DNA from: Cupriavidus taiwanensis LMG 19424
Lineage (GTDB): Bacteria; Pseudomonadota; Gammaproteobacteria; Burkholderiales; Burkholderiaceae
Reading direction: 5' to 3'
NCBI RefSeq assembly: GCF_000069785.1
Contig: NC_010530.1
Location: 1,792,001-1,856,000 of the forward strand
Length of the DNA stretch: 64,000 bases
Below the pieces are notes generated by a model. That model ran no database searches and was not told the DNA's origin. It saw nothing but the letters and a program-made list of their open reading frames with translations. Numbering within the stretch: position 1 is the stretch's first letter; each line of letters begins with the position of its first letter. The translations under genes and the position numbers were made by a program. Below, one piece after another: positions 50,579 through 59,625 of this stretch.

Positions 50579-51529
50579 ATGACACAACTGGTCTGCCCGG
50601 AATTCGATGAGTTCGAGGCCGCGCTTTACGGCGTCCAGGGAAGGTACGTGTTGCGGTCCAGGCCGCAACGGGATTGGCGACTGAAGCTGATCGACCTGAG
50701 CGGGGTGGCCATCATGATGGGCCGAGAGGGGGCGTCCACCGCCTATTCGGGCATCGGCATGCCCGACTGCTTCAATATCTTCATCCCTCTGAGTGCGCAG
50801 GAATGCACTATCGTCGATGGCCAGGCTTTCGACGCGCAGACCGTCGGATGGATGGCGCCGGACCGGATGTTCCACATCATTGCAGAGCGGGCAGCAAGCT
50901 GGGTGACAGTTGCGATTTCTGCACCGTTGGTGATGCACTGGGTCCACACCCATGCCGACGAGTTCGACGCGACGCTGCTGTCCAACAACCTGGTGTGCAC
51001 CGGGCGCCGGGGCGTGATTGCACTACTGACGACGATATGGCGGATCGTGCGTGTCGAGCGCGATGATCCGGCCCAGTTGCGATATCCAGGCGCTGAACTC
51101 GCTGCGCGAACCGAGCTGGTCGACCTGGTCTTTCGCGCCGTGCTGACAATCGATGAAGGCGCGGCCAGTATCCGGCAAAAGCCTCGCCATCGGCAGATTC
51201 TCAGCCGGGCACTGGACCTGCTCAATCTAATGGGCGAAACGCCAATCTTTGTGAACGATCTCTGCGCGGCTGCCGAAGCGTCCGAGCGCAGCGTCCGCAA
51301 CGTATTTCATCGATACCTGGGCATGGGGCCCCACCGCTATCTGGCGCTGTACCGCATGCACGCCATCCGCGCGGCACTATGCAATGCTGCGCCTGGCGAT
51401 ACGGTCTCCGGCATCTGCGGACGATTCGGTGTATGGGACTTCGGGCGGTTCGCCGCTCTTTACAGCGCCCACTTCGGCGTTCTGCCATCGCAGACGCTAA
51501 GGGCTCGCCGCGCATCGGCGAGAGCGTGA
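50579..51529 (+). CDS. AraC-family transcriptional regulator
   Basis: A 316-residue regulator. The C-terminal double helix-turn-helix (about 210-310) includes FVNDLCAAAEASERSVRNVFHRYLGMGPHRYLALYRMHAIRAALC, and GRFGVWDFGRFAALYSAHFGVLPSQTLR shows the second helix-turn-helix signature. The N-terminal half is a sensing domain of the type seen in ethanolamine-operon-like AraC regulators (VTVAISAPLVMHW). A GGGAG site precedes the ATG. It probably controls the divergent hydrolase or itself. Confidence 0.88.
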   Translation: MTQLVCPEFDEFEAALYGVQGRYVLRSRPQRDWRLKLIDLSGVAIMMGREGASTAYSGIGMPDCFNIFIPLSAQECTIVDGQAFDAQTVGWMAPDRMFHIIAERAASWVTVAISAPLVMHWVHTHADEFDATLLSNNLVCTGRRGVIALLTTIWRIVRVERDDPAQLRYPGAELAARTELVDLVFRAVLTIDEGAASIRQKPRHRQILSRALDLLNLMGETPIFVNDLCAAAEASERSVRNVFHRYLGMGPHRYLALYRMHAIRAALCNAAPGDTVSGICGRFGVWDFGRFAALYSAHFGVLPSQTLRARRASARA

Positions 51530-51735
51530 CCGCTGCTGTCCGGGACTGCCCAACCTGATGACGGCACCAGGGCGCGCTCTAGCCGCTTACCCGCCGAGGC
51601 ACTTACGGCCGAGTTGGTTCTGCAGTTGCCATTGACGCCAGGAAGCCTGCGTCCAGATGGGTCGATGGGGCAGGCGGCACATTTTTCCACTTGAAACGTC
51701 GCACGGGTCAGAACGCGGAGAGGGGCCACCAGGAC

Positions 51736-52551
51736 ATGCGAAACCAAACAACAATCACTTGCGAACTTCGCTCACTAGGGGTTCATGCAGGCGACCTTGT
51801 GATGGTACATGCCTCGCTAAAGGCCATAGGTCCTGTCGAGGGGGGCGCTGTCGCCATTGTTGCAGCACTTCGCGACGCCGTTGGCCCGGAAGGCACGCTG
51901 ATGAGCTATGCGTCGTGGGATCGCTCACCTTACGAACAGACGCTGAATGGTGCGCGGATGGATGAAGACGACCGGCGCAACTGGCCGCCATTCGATCCTG
52001 CAACCGCAGGAACATATCGCGGCTTTGGTCTGCTCAACCAGTACCTTGCCGCATCTCCAGGTGCAACGCGAAGTGCCCATCCTGATGCATCCATGGTTGC
52101 GCTTGGGCCGCGGGCAAGATATCTGACCGAGCCCCATCGGCTTGGTGAAGCCTTTGGCAAAGGCTCCCCACTTGAGCGCTTCGTTGATGGCGGCGGCAAA
52201 GTCCTGCTTCTTGGCGCTGGCCTCGATTCTGTGACCATCCTGCACTATGCCGAGGCCATTGCCGATATCCCGGGCAAGCGCCGGATCACGTATGAGATGC
52301 CCCTGCGAGGCGCGGACGGCCATACCGTGTGGGAAGTCGTAGAAGAGTTCGACTCGAACGGAATTCTGGATTGCTTTGCCGTTGAAGGGCAGCCCGACGG
52401 GGTGGAAACAATGGCCACGGCCTATGTGGCCTTAGGCCGGCACACCGAAGGCCAAGTTGGGTGTGCGCACTGCTATTTGTTCGATGCTCAGGATATTGTG
52501 GCTTTTGGCGTCAGCTATCTGGAGCAGCACCATTCCCCGTCCTCGGCATGA
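51736..52551 (+). CDS. aminoglycoside 3-N-acetyltransferase, AAC(3)-II-like
   Basis: A 271-residue AAC(3)-fold acetyltransferase (Antibiotic_NAT family). The sequence follows the AAC(3)-II class closely by recognition: VHASLKAIGPVEGGA, YASWDRSPYEQTLNGAR, WPPFDPATAGTYRGFGLLNQYL, RSAHPDASMVA, and SNGILDCFAVEG. It would acetylate the 3-amino group of deoxystreptamine aminoglycosides with acetyl-CoA. No integron, insertion sequence or other resistance gene is near it, so it looks chromosomal and native. Whether it gives resistance depends on expression. Confidence 0.88.
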   Translation: MRNQTTITCELRSLGVHAGDLVMVHASLKAIGPVEGGAVAIVAALRDAVGPEGTLMSYASWDRSPYEQTLNGARMDEDDRRNWPPFDPATAGTYRGFGLLNQYLAASPGATRSAHPDASMVALGPRARYLTEPHRLGEAFGKGSPLERFVDGGGKVLLLGAGLDSVTILHYAEAIADIPGKRRITYEMPLRGADGHTVWEVVEEFDSNGILDCFAVEGQPDGVETMATAYVALGRHTEGQVGCAHCYLFDAQDIVAFGVSYLEQHHSPSSA

Positions 52552-52748
52552 CCGTAGCTGACGGGGCGGCCTCCCAATCCCAATCCGCCCCTTTGCAAAG
52601 CCTGACGGGACCTCGCGGAACAATTGGCGCACAGTGGCATTCTTGGCTTGGCGCCTCCATAGCCGCGCGAGGCTCAGCACGGATTGGCAACTCGAATGAT
52701 TAGGCGTTGTGGCGCCCATGGCGGGCGCATTCGGGCGGCCGCATTGGA

Positions 52749-53513
52749 TTACGTTCGCGTAACCGAAAGACCACCATCTACCAGCGAAGCAGTGCCCGTC
52801 ACGAAAGCGGAATCATCCGAAGCCAGGTACAACACCGAACGGGCCAGTTCTTCCGGGGTGGCCACCCGCTTCAGCGCGTGCAAGTTGGTAACAAACGCCT
52901 GCGATTCCGCGGTGTTGTTCATACTGCGGTACATAGCGGTGTCCACCGCTCCTGGCAGGATCGAGTTCACACGTATGCCTTGCGCTCCGAATTCGGTCGC
53001 CAGGGTCTGTGTCAAGCCAATCAACCCTGCCTTGCTCGCGGCGTAAGCCGCCACACCGGGGAAGGCACAAGTATGGCCGACGAAGGTCGAGGTAAAAATC
53101 ACCGAGCCGCCCCCGTTCTTTAGCATCTGGGCGATCTGGTGCTTGGCGCCCAGGAAGGAGCCGGTCAGGTTGACCGCCAAGGTGTCATTCCAGCCGGTCT
53201 CGGACACCTCTGTGCTGGGACCGCTTTCGCCCAGCGTGCCAGCGTTATTGAATGCGATGTCGAGCCGACCATACTGCTGAACCGCCAGCGCAACCAACGC
53301 CTTGGCATAGTCTTCGGCGCGCACATCGCCTGCCAGTGCCGCGGCCTCGCCACCGGCCGTACGGATGTGCGCGACAAGTTCGTCAAGTTCTCCCTGCCGC
53401 CGCGCGCCAACAACGACCTTCGCCCCCTCGGCGGCAAAGAGCTCCGCCACAGCGCGCCCGATCCCGGAACTTGCGCCAGTGATGATTGCGACTTTCCCCA
53501 ACAGCCTTTCCAT
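52749..53513 (-). CDS. short-chain dehydrogenase/reductase
   Basis: A 254-residue classical SDR. Glycine motif TGASSGIG (about residue 14), NNAG in FNNAGTLG, and catalytic Ser/Tyr/Lys in FTSTFVGHTCAFPGVAAYAASKAGLIGLTQ. It ends with TGTASLVDGGLSVTRT, the usual SDR tail. It is divergent from a LysR-type gene, the usual arrangement of a target and its regulator. I chose the ATG before ERLLGKVAIITG. Confidence 0.9.
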   Translation of the reverse strand: MERLLGKVAIITGASSGIGRAVAELFAAEGAKVVVGARRQGELDELVAHIRTAGGEAAALAGDVRAEDYAKALVALAVQQYGRLDIAFNNAGTLGESGPSTEVSETGWNDTLAVNLTGSFLGAKHQIAQMLKNGGGSVIFTSTFVGHTCAFPGVAAYAASKAGLIGLTQTLATEFGAQGIRVNSILPGAVDTAMYRSMNNTAESQAFVTNLHALKRVATPEELARSVLYLASDDSAFVTGTASLVDGGLSVTRT

Positions 53514-53608
53514 ATTTGATCTCCATCTGTGTGCAGACAGGAACATCCTGCGTGCTCTTGCAAGCCAGTATGGATCGCCCCACTGGTTGCCACTAGACTG
53601 AAGATTGC

Positions 53609-53629
53609 GGAATTACTATCCGGAATTAC
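53609..53629. promoter_or_regulatory. direct repeat in the SDR-LysR intergenic region
   Basis: GGAATTAC occurs at 53609 and again at 53622, 13 bases apart, just upstream of the LysR-type ATG at 53636. It may be an operator for autoregulation. Confidence 0.35.
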
Positions 53630-53635
53630 CGAACA

Positions 53636-54574
53636 ATGCTCAAGCTCGAAGGCATCGCCAGTTTTGTGACGGTGGTCGAAGCTGGTTCAATCAGCGAGGC
53701 GGCCAGGCGCCTCAATCTATCGAAATCGGTCGTCAGCGACCGGCTCGTCGAGTTGGAAAGAGGCCTGGGCGCCACGCTGCTGCGACGTACGACTCGCAAG
53801 CTGCTGCTAACTGACGAGGGCAACGCATTTCTGGACCGGGCGACGAGAATCATGCGGGAGGTGGAAGAGGCAAGCACCGACGTGGCCGAGCGGCGCGGCC
53901 GCCTCGCCGGCCCATTGCGCATCTCCGCGCCGGTCACCTTCGGGCGCATGCATCTCGGGCCTGCGCTCTACCCTTTTCTGGCAAAGCATCCGGAACTGGA
54001 ACTGACGCTCGACCTGGACGACCGCCGCGTAGACGCCGCCGCTGACGGTTACGATGCCGTCGTGCGCCACGGGCCGCTGGAAGACTCGCGCCTGGTGGCG
54101 TGGCAACTGGCTCCCAGCCGCCGCTTGCTGGTGGCTTCGCCGGCGTATCTGGACCATAGGGGAACACCTGCTTCCCCCGAGCAGTTGCGCCATCACCGCG
54201 GCATCTTCTACCTGAATCGCGGGGCTGCTGACTGGCGGCTGCAAGGCAAAGACGGCACCGAGATTGTGCGCGCACCCATCGCATTACGGGTAAATAACGG
54301 CGATATGATGCGTGACGCGGCGGAGGCCGGGCTTGGCATCGCCTTGTTGCCCACGTTCATTGCCGGCCCATCGATCCGCCGCGGCACACTTGCTGTTGTC
54401 GATATCGGGCTACAGGCAATACCGGAATCCATATACATTGCGCATCCGGACGGGCGGCGTGCGCCTGCCCGACTCCGCGCTTTCGCGGAATGCGTCCGTG
54501 CTGCTATCGGGAGCCCGCCGTATTGGGATGCCAATGGCGCATCCGCCCCAAAGACGCGACCTGGCGAGCAGTAG
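53636..54574 (+). CDS. LysR-family transcriptional regulator
   Basis: A 312-residue LysR-type regulator with the helix-turn-helix FVTVVEAGSISEAARRLNLSKSVVSDRLVELERGLGATLLRRTTRK (here noted in parts) and a substrate-binding domain from about 90 on. The 'LSKSVVSDRL' recognition helix groups it with the CrgA/PecT-like subset. It is divergent from an SDR gene at 122 bp and followed by another SDR on the same strand. Confidence 0.9.
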   Translation: MLKLEGIASFVTVVEAGSISEAARRLNLSKSVVSDRLVELERGLGATLLRRTTRKLLLTDEGNAFLDRATRIMREVEEASTDVAERRGRLAGPLRISAPVTFGRMHLGPALYPFLAKHPELELTLDLDDRRVDAAADGYDAVVRHGPLEDSRLVAWQLAPSRRLLVASPAYLDHRGTPASPEQLRHHRGIFYLNRGAADWRLQGKDGTEIVRAPIALRVNNGDMMRDAAEAGLGIALLPTFIAGPSIRRGTLAVVDIGLQAIPESIYIAHPDGRRAPARLRAFAECVRAAIGSPPYWDANGASAPKTRPGEQ

Positions 54575-54730
54575 TGGAATCTGTCGCCGCAGCGAACACG
54601 CTTGAGCGTTATGGCATAAAAGGTGGGATATATGACATTGGCGCCATGCCATGGTGCCCCTAATCTTCACGTCATGCAGCCGGCCAGATTGGACTTGGCT
54701 TCAGCCCCCTCAATCCCATGGAGCCTTGAC

Positions 54731-55534
54731 ATGACGACTCACATCAACGCCGGCGCCGCCGTCATCACCGGCGCATCGTCCGGCATCGGCGCGATCTATG
54801 CGGATCGCCTCGCCCGCCGCGGCCACGATCTGATCCTGGTCGCGCGCAACCGGTCCCGCCTCGTGGAGCTGGCGCGCCGCATCAGCGACGACACCGGCCG
54901 CTCGGTCGAGATCGTGACCGCGGACCTTGGCCAGGCTGCCGATGTCCGCCGCATTGAAGCGCTGTTGCGCGGCGATGCCAGCATCACCGCGCTGGTCAAC
55001 AATGCGGGCGTCGGCGCCGCCGCACCGCTGCTAGTGTCGGATGTCGACAAGATGCAGGCGATGATCGAGCTCAACGTTACGGCGTTGACTCGCCTGACTT
55101 ATGCCGTTGCGCCGGCGTTCGTGATGCGCGGCCAAGGCACCATCATCAATATCGCGTCGATCGTCGCGGTGGCTCCCGAGCTACTGAACGGCGTCTATGG
55201 CGGTTCGAAAGCCTTCGTGCTGGCGTTTACCCAGTCGTTGCAGCACGAGCTTGCCGGCAAGGGCGTGCGCGTACAGGCGGTGCTTCCCGGAGCGACACGC
55301 ACCGAGTTCTGGGACACAGCAGGCCACTCGGTCGATAACCTGCCGCAAGACATCGTGATGAGCGGCGACGATCTGGTCGACGCCGCGCTGGCCGGACTTG
55401 ACCAGGGTGAAGTGATTACCGTGCCGTCACTGCCCGACGACGCGGACTGGAAGGCGTTCGAGGCCGCCCGGGCCGCGCTTGGCCCCAACCTGTCACGTCA
55501 CCAGCCGGCAGCCCGTTACGGCGTGGCTCGGTAG
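54731..55534 (+). CDS. short-chain dehydrogenase/reductase
   Basis: A 267-residue SDR of the DltE/YqjQ-like type. The glycine motif TGASSGIGAIYADRLARRGHD is near the N-terminus, VNNAGVGAA lies at about 93, and the catalytic Tyr-x-x-x-Lys is YGGSKAFVLAFTQSL, with Ser in NIASIVAV. I chose the ATG before TTHINAG because the upstream 36 codons overlap untranslated sequence and lack family pattern. It follows the LysR gene by 156 bp. Confidence 0.88.
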   Translation: MTTHINAGAAVITGASSGIGAIYADRLARRGHDLILVARNRSRLVELARRISDDTGRSVEIVTADLGQAADVRRIEALLRGDASITALVNNAGVGAAAPLLVSDVDKMQAMIELNVTALTRLTYAVAPAFVMRGQGTIINIASIVAVAPELLNGVYGGSKAFVLAFTQSLQHELAGKGVRVQAVLPGATRTEFWDTAGHSVDNLPQDIVMSGDDLVDAALAGLDQGEVITVPSLPDDADWKAFEAARAALGPNLSRHQPAARYGVAR

Positions 55535-55560
55535 GAAGCTCGCTACCCTGGGAGAACGCA

Positions 55561-55674
55561 ATGCAAGAGAAATCCCATCCGAGGCACGAAACCATTTTCA
55601 TTGGCATACCGGCAGAAGCCCTGGAGTTGCTCGACCGCGTCCAGGCCGGGATGGGTAGGGGGCAGAGGCGTTGA
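55561..55674 (+). CDS. possible 37-residue ORF
   Basis: A short open frame beginning MQEKSHPRHETIFIGIPAEALELLD, with GGGAG eight bases upstream. No domain is recognised. It may be a remnant of a longer gene or a small real peptide. It lies between the SDR and the two-component kinase, which runs towards it. Confidence 0.25.
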   Translation: MQEKSHPRHETIFIGIPAEALELLDRVQAGMGRGQRR

Positions 55675-55691
55675 GCCCCGAGGCTGCGGCG

Positions 55692-57770
55692 TCATGAGAC
55701 CCGGTTATCCGGCTCCGCCCCTGCCGCGGAACCGTCTTCGCGCAGCCAGACGATAAATTCCGCGCCCTGCCCGACCGTGCTTTCCACGGTAATGCGGCCG
55801 CCATAGCGCTCGACCAGCGCGTAGCTGATGGACAGGCCAAGCCCGGTCCCCATCTGCTTCTTGGTGGTGAAAAACGGATTGAACAGGTTGGGCAGGTCTT
55901 CCGCGCGGATACCGCGGCCAGTGTCGCGCACATGCAGTGTCACGCCGTGCGCGTCCCAGTCTTGCGTGGCCAGCGTCAGGGTGCCGCCGTCCGGCATGGC
56001 ATGGATGGCATTGGTCAGCAGGTTGACGATGACCTGCTGCAGTTCGCTGCGGCTGATACGCACCCGGCGTGTCGCCGTGAAGGCCAGTTCGACCCGGATG
56101 GCCGCGTCCTTCAGCATATGCCGGACCAGGTCGACGCAGCCGCCCGCGACCTCGCCGACGTCCAGGCGCTCGGTATTGCCGGCGTATGCCTCGGGCCGGA
56201 CAAACTGCAGCAGCCGGTTGGTCAGCAGGTAGATGCGCCGCACCTGCTCGTCGATCAGCCGCAGTTCATGCCGGACCGGATCCGCCGCCGGGCCGAGGAT
56301 ATCGCGGGCCACGTCCAGGTTGCCCTGGATCACCGCGATCGGGTTGTTGATCTCATGGGCCACGCCCGCGGTCAGCTGCCCGGCCAGCGCAAGTTTTTCC
56401 GAGGTAATCAGTTGCTGCCGCGTGGCGCGCAGCACCGCGTTCGCGTCCTCCAGTTCGCGGGTCCGCTCGGCGACCTTGCGGTCGAGCGAGTCGCCCCAGT
56501 CCCTGAGTTCGGCATTGCGCTGCTGCAGGTCCGACAACAGCTGGTCGAACTGGCGCGCCAGCTGGCCCAGTTCATCCTCGCTGCGCACCGGGCCGACGCG
56601 CGCATGGTCGTTGCCGGCCTTGAGCGCGCGCATGGTACCGACCATGCGCGTCATCGGCATGAACACGCGCCTGGCCCACAGCAGCGAGAACAGCGCGCCC
56701 GCCACGGCCAGCAGCAGGAACAGGCCGACCAGCACGCCCAGCGCCAGGTTTTTGGCCTGGCTGATGGGCCTGGCCAGGTAGCCGACGTAGAGCATGCCGA
56801 TGCGCTGGCCCCGGCTGTCGACGATGGGCTCGTAGGCGCTCATGTAGCGGTCGTTGACGACGAAGGCCAGGTCCAGCCATTTTTCGCCGCGCAGCAGCAC
56901 CTGGTCGCGCACCTCGCGCGAGACGCGCGTGCCCAGGGCGCGCTCGCCATGGAACAGCCGCACGTTGGTGGCAATGCGGGTGTCGTCCAGGAACAGCGTC
57001 GCCGTGCCCTGGCTGCCGCGCGGCAGGGATTCGGGCTGGTAGACCAGCGCGTTGATGGTGTCGATGAAGCCAAGGTTGTGGTTGAGCAGCGTGCCGCCGT
57101 GCAGGACGGCCACCAGCTTGCCCGTGGCATCGAACACCGGCGCCGCCGCGTGCACCACCATGCCACGCGTTTCGACGGTGCGCTCGGTCGGCGCCGCATT
57201 GGCGGTGGCGCGCAGCGTCACCGGGGCGCGCCGGGCAAGGTCGGCGGAGACGGCGGCCAGCTGCGCAGCGGACCAGGCGTCGGTGGCGGCATCGGCGCGG
57301 CCAGTCGCGGCGTTTTGCACCACGCGCCAGGCGGCAGCGTCCGTCTCTGCCGCACCAGCCGGGGCAGCGGCAAGCAGCCGCCCTTTGGGATCGAGCAATT
57401 GCAGGAAATCGAGGCCGTGCGTGCGCCGCGCCTCCGCCAGGATGCCGGGCATGGCGCTGCCGCGGCCAAGCCCGTCCACCAGCGCGTGCGACCTGGCCTC
57501 CTGCAGCACCCGGTCCTTCACGCCGCCGACCATGTGCTCGAAATACTCGTGGGCGACCAGCAGGTCGCTGTTGACCTTGTAGGCCAGCAAGGCCTGGAAG
57601 GTGCGGTTGCCCCACAGCGCCATCAGCAGCAGCAACGCGACCAGAGCCACCAGCAAGGGCGCGATCACGATCGACACCAGCTTGGCGCGCAGCGACGCGC
57701 GATAGCGGCGCAGCAGCGCCCGGCCGCGCGGGTCTCGCCTGGTCAAGGACGCAGCCCCCACTGCAGGCAC
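55692..57770 (-). CDS. sensor histidine kinase with extracytoplasmic Cache-type domain
   Basis: A 692-residue inner-membrane kinase. A first membrane helix (about 33-53) and a second (about 345-367) enclose a 290-residue periplasmic domain of double-Cache type (IDTINALVYQP, TLFLDDTRIATNVR). HAMP follows (WARRVFMPMTRMVGTMRALKAG), then a coiled coil, HisKA with AGVAHEINNPIAVIQGN, and the ATPase with NLLTNAIHAMPDGG, DTGRGI and GTGLGLSISYAL. The start is uncertain: the GTG at 57770 overlaps the regulator by 28 bases, and a TTG that overlaps the regulator's stop is possible. Confidence 0.9.
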   Translation of the reverse strand: MPAVGAASLTRRDPRGRALLRRYRASLRAKLVSIVIAPLLVALVALLLLMALWGNRTFQALLAYKVNSDLLVAHEYFEHMVGGVKDRVLQEARSHALVDGLGRGSAMPGILAEARRTHGLDFLQLLDPKGRLLAAAPAGAAETDAAAWRVVQNAATGRADAATDAWSAAQLAAVSADLARRAPVTLRATANAAPTERTVETRGMVVHAAAPVFDATGKLVAVLHGGTLLNHNLGFIDTINALVYQPESLPRGSQGTATLFLDDTRIATNVRLFHGERALGTRVSREVRDQVLLRGEKWLDLAFVVNDRYMSAYEPIVDSRGQRIGMLYVGYLARPISQAKNLALGVLVGLFLLLAVAGALFSLLWARRVFMPMTRMVGTMRALKAGNDHARVGPVRSEDELGQLARQFDQLLSDLQQRNAELRDWGDSLDRKVAERTRELEDANAVLRATRQQLITSEKLALAGQLTAGVAHEINNPIAVIQGNLDVARDILGPAADPVRHELRLIDEQVRRIYLLTNRLLQFVRPEAYAGNTERLDVGEVAGGCVDLVRHMLKDAAIRVELAFTATRRVRISRSELQQVIVNLLTNAIHAMPDGGTLTLATQDWDAHGVTLHVRDTGRGIRAEDLPNLFNPFFTTKKQMGTGLGLSISYALVERYGGRITVESTVGQGAEFIVWLREDGSAAGAEPDNRVS

Positions 57771-59134
57771 TTGCGGTCCAGCGTGCGCCGCGAAATGCCG
57801 AGCCGGCGCGCGGCTTCGGCGCGGTTGCCGCCTTCGGACGCCAGCACCTGCAGGATGTGCCGGCGCTCCACCGATTCCAGCAGCACGGCGTCGTCTGCCG
57901 GCGCATGGTCATCGGCTGCCGCGTGCGTGGCTGGCCCGGGTTCGCCCTGCGCCAGCAGCTCGACCGGGTACTCGCCCAGGATCAGCGCCCGCTCCACCAG
58001 GTTGCGCAGCTCGCGCGCATTGCCCGGCCAGTCATAGGCCTGGAGCAGGCGCACCAGCGAGGGCGACAGCGGCACCACGGGCAGCCCCAGCTGCGCGGAC
58101 AGCTGCTCGGAGAAATGCCCGGCCAGCGGCACGATGTCTTCCGGCCGCGTGCGCAGCGGCGGGATTGCGATCGAAACCACGTCGAGCCGGTAATACAGGT
58201 CCTGGCGGAAGCGCCCGGCCGCCACCTCCTGGGCCAGGTTGCGGTTGCAGGCCGCGACGATGCGCACATCCACCACCATCTCGCGCTCGGTGCCGAGCGG
58301 GCGGATGCGCCGGTCTTCGATCACCCGCAGCAGCTTGGCCTGCATCGGCAGCGGCAATTCGGAGATCTCGTCCAGGAACAGCGTGCCGCCGTCCGCATAG
58401 AGGAACAGGCCATGGCGCGCACCGGCGGCGCCGGTGAAGGCGCCGCGGGCGTGGCCGAACAGCTCGCTTTCGATCAGCTCCGGCGCCATCGCGCCGCAGT
58501 TCAGCGGCACGAACTGGCCCTGCCGTCCGCTCAGGCGGTGCAGCTCGCGCGCCACCACTTCCTTGCCGGTGCCGGACTCGCCCGTGACCAGCACCGTCGA
58601 CGGCATCGGCGCGACGCGCGCGACCAGCGCCATCACCTTGCGCATGGCCTCGGAGTTGCCGACCACATGCTTGTGGATGGTGTACTGGTCCAGCTCGCGG
58701 CGCAGCAGGTAATTCTCGCGCGCCAGGCGCGCACGATCGAAGCAGCGCCGGATCGCGTTGAGCATCTGGTCAACGCGGAACGGCTTGACGATGAAGTCCG
58801 CCGCGCCCGAGCGCAACGCCTCGATGGCCGTCTCCATGTCGGCGAAGGCGGTCATCAGGATCACGTCGGCGGGGTTGCCGGCGGCGCGCAGCGCCTTGAG
58901 CCATTCCACGCCGCTGGCGCCCGGCAGCGCCACGTCGAGCAGGATCAGGTCGACATGGCGCTGCTCCAGCACCGCCGCGCCGGCTTCGGCGCTGTCGGCG
59001 GTCAGCACGGCATCGACCTTGCCCTCCAGCGCGCGCGACAGGAACGAACGCATGCCGGCTTCGTCATCCACCACCAGGACGGTGCGGCGCTGCCAGTTGT
59101 CGGTATCGGCCGCGTTGCTTTGTCGTTCGCTCAT
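57743..59134 (-). CDS. NtrC-type sigma54-dependent response regulator
   Basis: A 463-residue sigma54 activator. Receiver domain with [17 protein letters not shown] and phospho-acceptor Asp in [16 protein letters not shown]+ domain with [15 protein letters not shown] and the sigma54-contacting GAFTGA, and a Fis-type helix-turn-helix at the end ([21 protein letters not shown]). It is co-transcribed with the kinase. The divergent OFA transporter has a sigma54 promoter with two upstream palindromes, so it is the likely target. Confidence 0.93.
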   Translation of the reverse strand: MSERQSNAADTDNWQRRTVLVVDDEAGMRSFLSRALEGKVDAVLTADSAEAGAAVLEQRHVDLILLDVALPGASGVEWLKALRAAGNPADVILMTAFADMETAIEALRSGAADFIVKPFRVDQMLNAIRRCFDRARLARENYLLRRELDQYTIHKHVVGNSEAMRKVMALVARVAPMPSTVLVTGESGTGKEVVARELHRLSGRQGQFVPLNCGAMAPELIESELFGHARGAFTGAAGARHGLFLYADGGTLFLDEISELPLPMQAKLLRVIEDRRIRPLGTEREMVVDVRIVAACNRNLAQEVAAGRFRQDLYYRLDVVSIAIPPLRTRPEDIVPLAGHFSEQLSAQLGLPVVPLSPSLVRLLQAYDWPGNARELRNLVERALILGEYPVELLAQGEPGPATHAAADDHAPADDAVLLESVERRHILQVLASEGGNRAEAARRLGISRRTLDRKCLQWGLRP

Positions 59135-59219
59135 CACTTTGGTTTTTGCGGGGCGGAGAGGCCGGGAGAGAGCCATGCACGTTCGCCCGTGCCAGCTTGA
59201 TTTCCAGTCACCGGTGGTT

Positions 59220-59307
59220 GTCGTCCCCGCGAAGGCGGGGACCCAGTGACTTTGGTCCCCTTAGGGGGACTTCAAAGACGCTGGATTCCCGCCTTCGCGG
59301 GAATGAC
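59220..59307. repeat. dispersed inverted repeat, second copy
   Basis: An 88-bp element with the same architecture as that at 40566-40651: GTCCCCGC-GAAG-GCGGGGAC on the left and ATTCCCGC-CTTC-GCGGGAAT on the right. It lies in the 490-bp region between the NtrC-type gene and the OFA transporter, upstream of its putative enhancer sites. Confidence 0.85.
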
Positions 59308-59429
59308 GGTGGCGTTTGATGTTTCGGTGGTACTAACGTTTCCGGGTAGGGAGAGAGTCTAGCGACAGTCGGCCGGCCAGCTGTATTGGGAGTTAAACCG
59401 AGCCCGACCCCGGCCACCCGGCAGCGGAT

Positions 59430-59475
59430 GGACATTTTGGCGCGGGCAAGGGGCCGGCGCCCGGACATTTTGTCC
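59430..59475 (+). promoter_or_regulatory. two enhancer-like sites for the NtrC-type regulator
   Basis: GGACATTTTGG at 59430 and the perfect palindrome GGACATTTTGTCC at 59463-59475 share the half GGACATTTTG and start exactly 33 bases apart (three helical turns). They are centred about 95-130 bases before the expected start of transcription of the OFA transporter, as upstream activating sequences for sigma54 regulators are. Confidence 0.65.
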
Positions 59476-59540
59476 ATCGCATCCGCCCCGCGCGCGGGCC
59501 TCGCGGCGTGATTCGTTGACGGCAAAGGACTTGCGCCTTG

Positions 59541-59554
59541 GGCACAGCTCTTGC
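59541..59554 (+). promoter_or_regulatory. sigma54 (RpoN) promoter of the OFA transporter
   Basis: GGCACAGCTCTTGC has the invariant GG at -24 and GC at -12 with ten bases between, and the flanking TTGGGCAC...TTGCT fits the consensus closely. Transcription would begin near 59566, about 60 bases before the ATG at 59626. Confidence 0.7.
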
Positions 59555-59625
59555 TGGACGACGCGCTCCAGCCCGCCGCGCCCCGCGCAACAAGAGGCTG
59601 CCACTTCCAGGTAGGAGACAACTTC

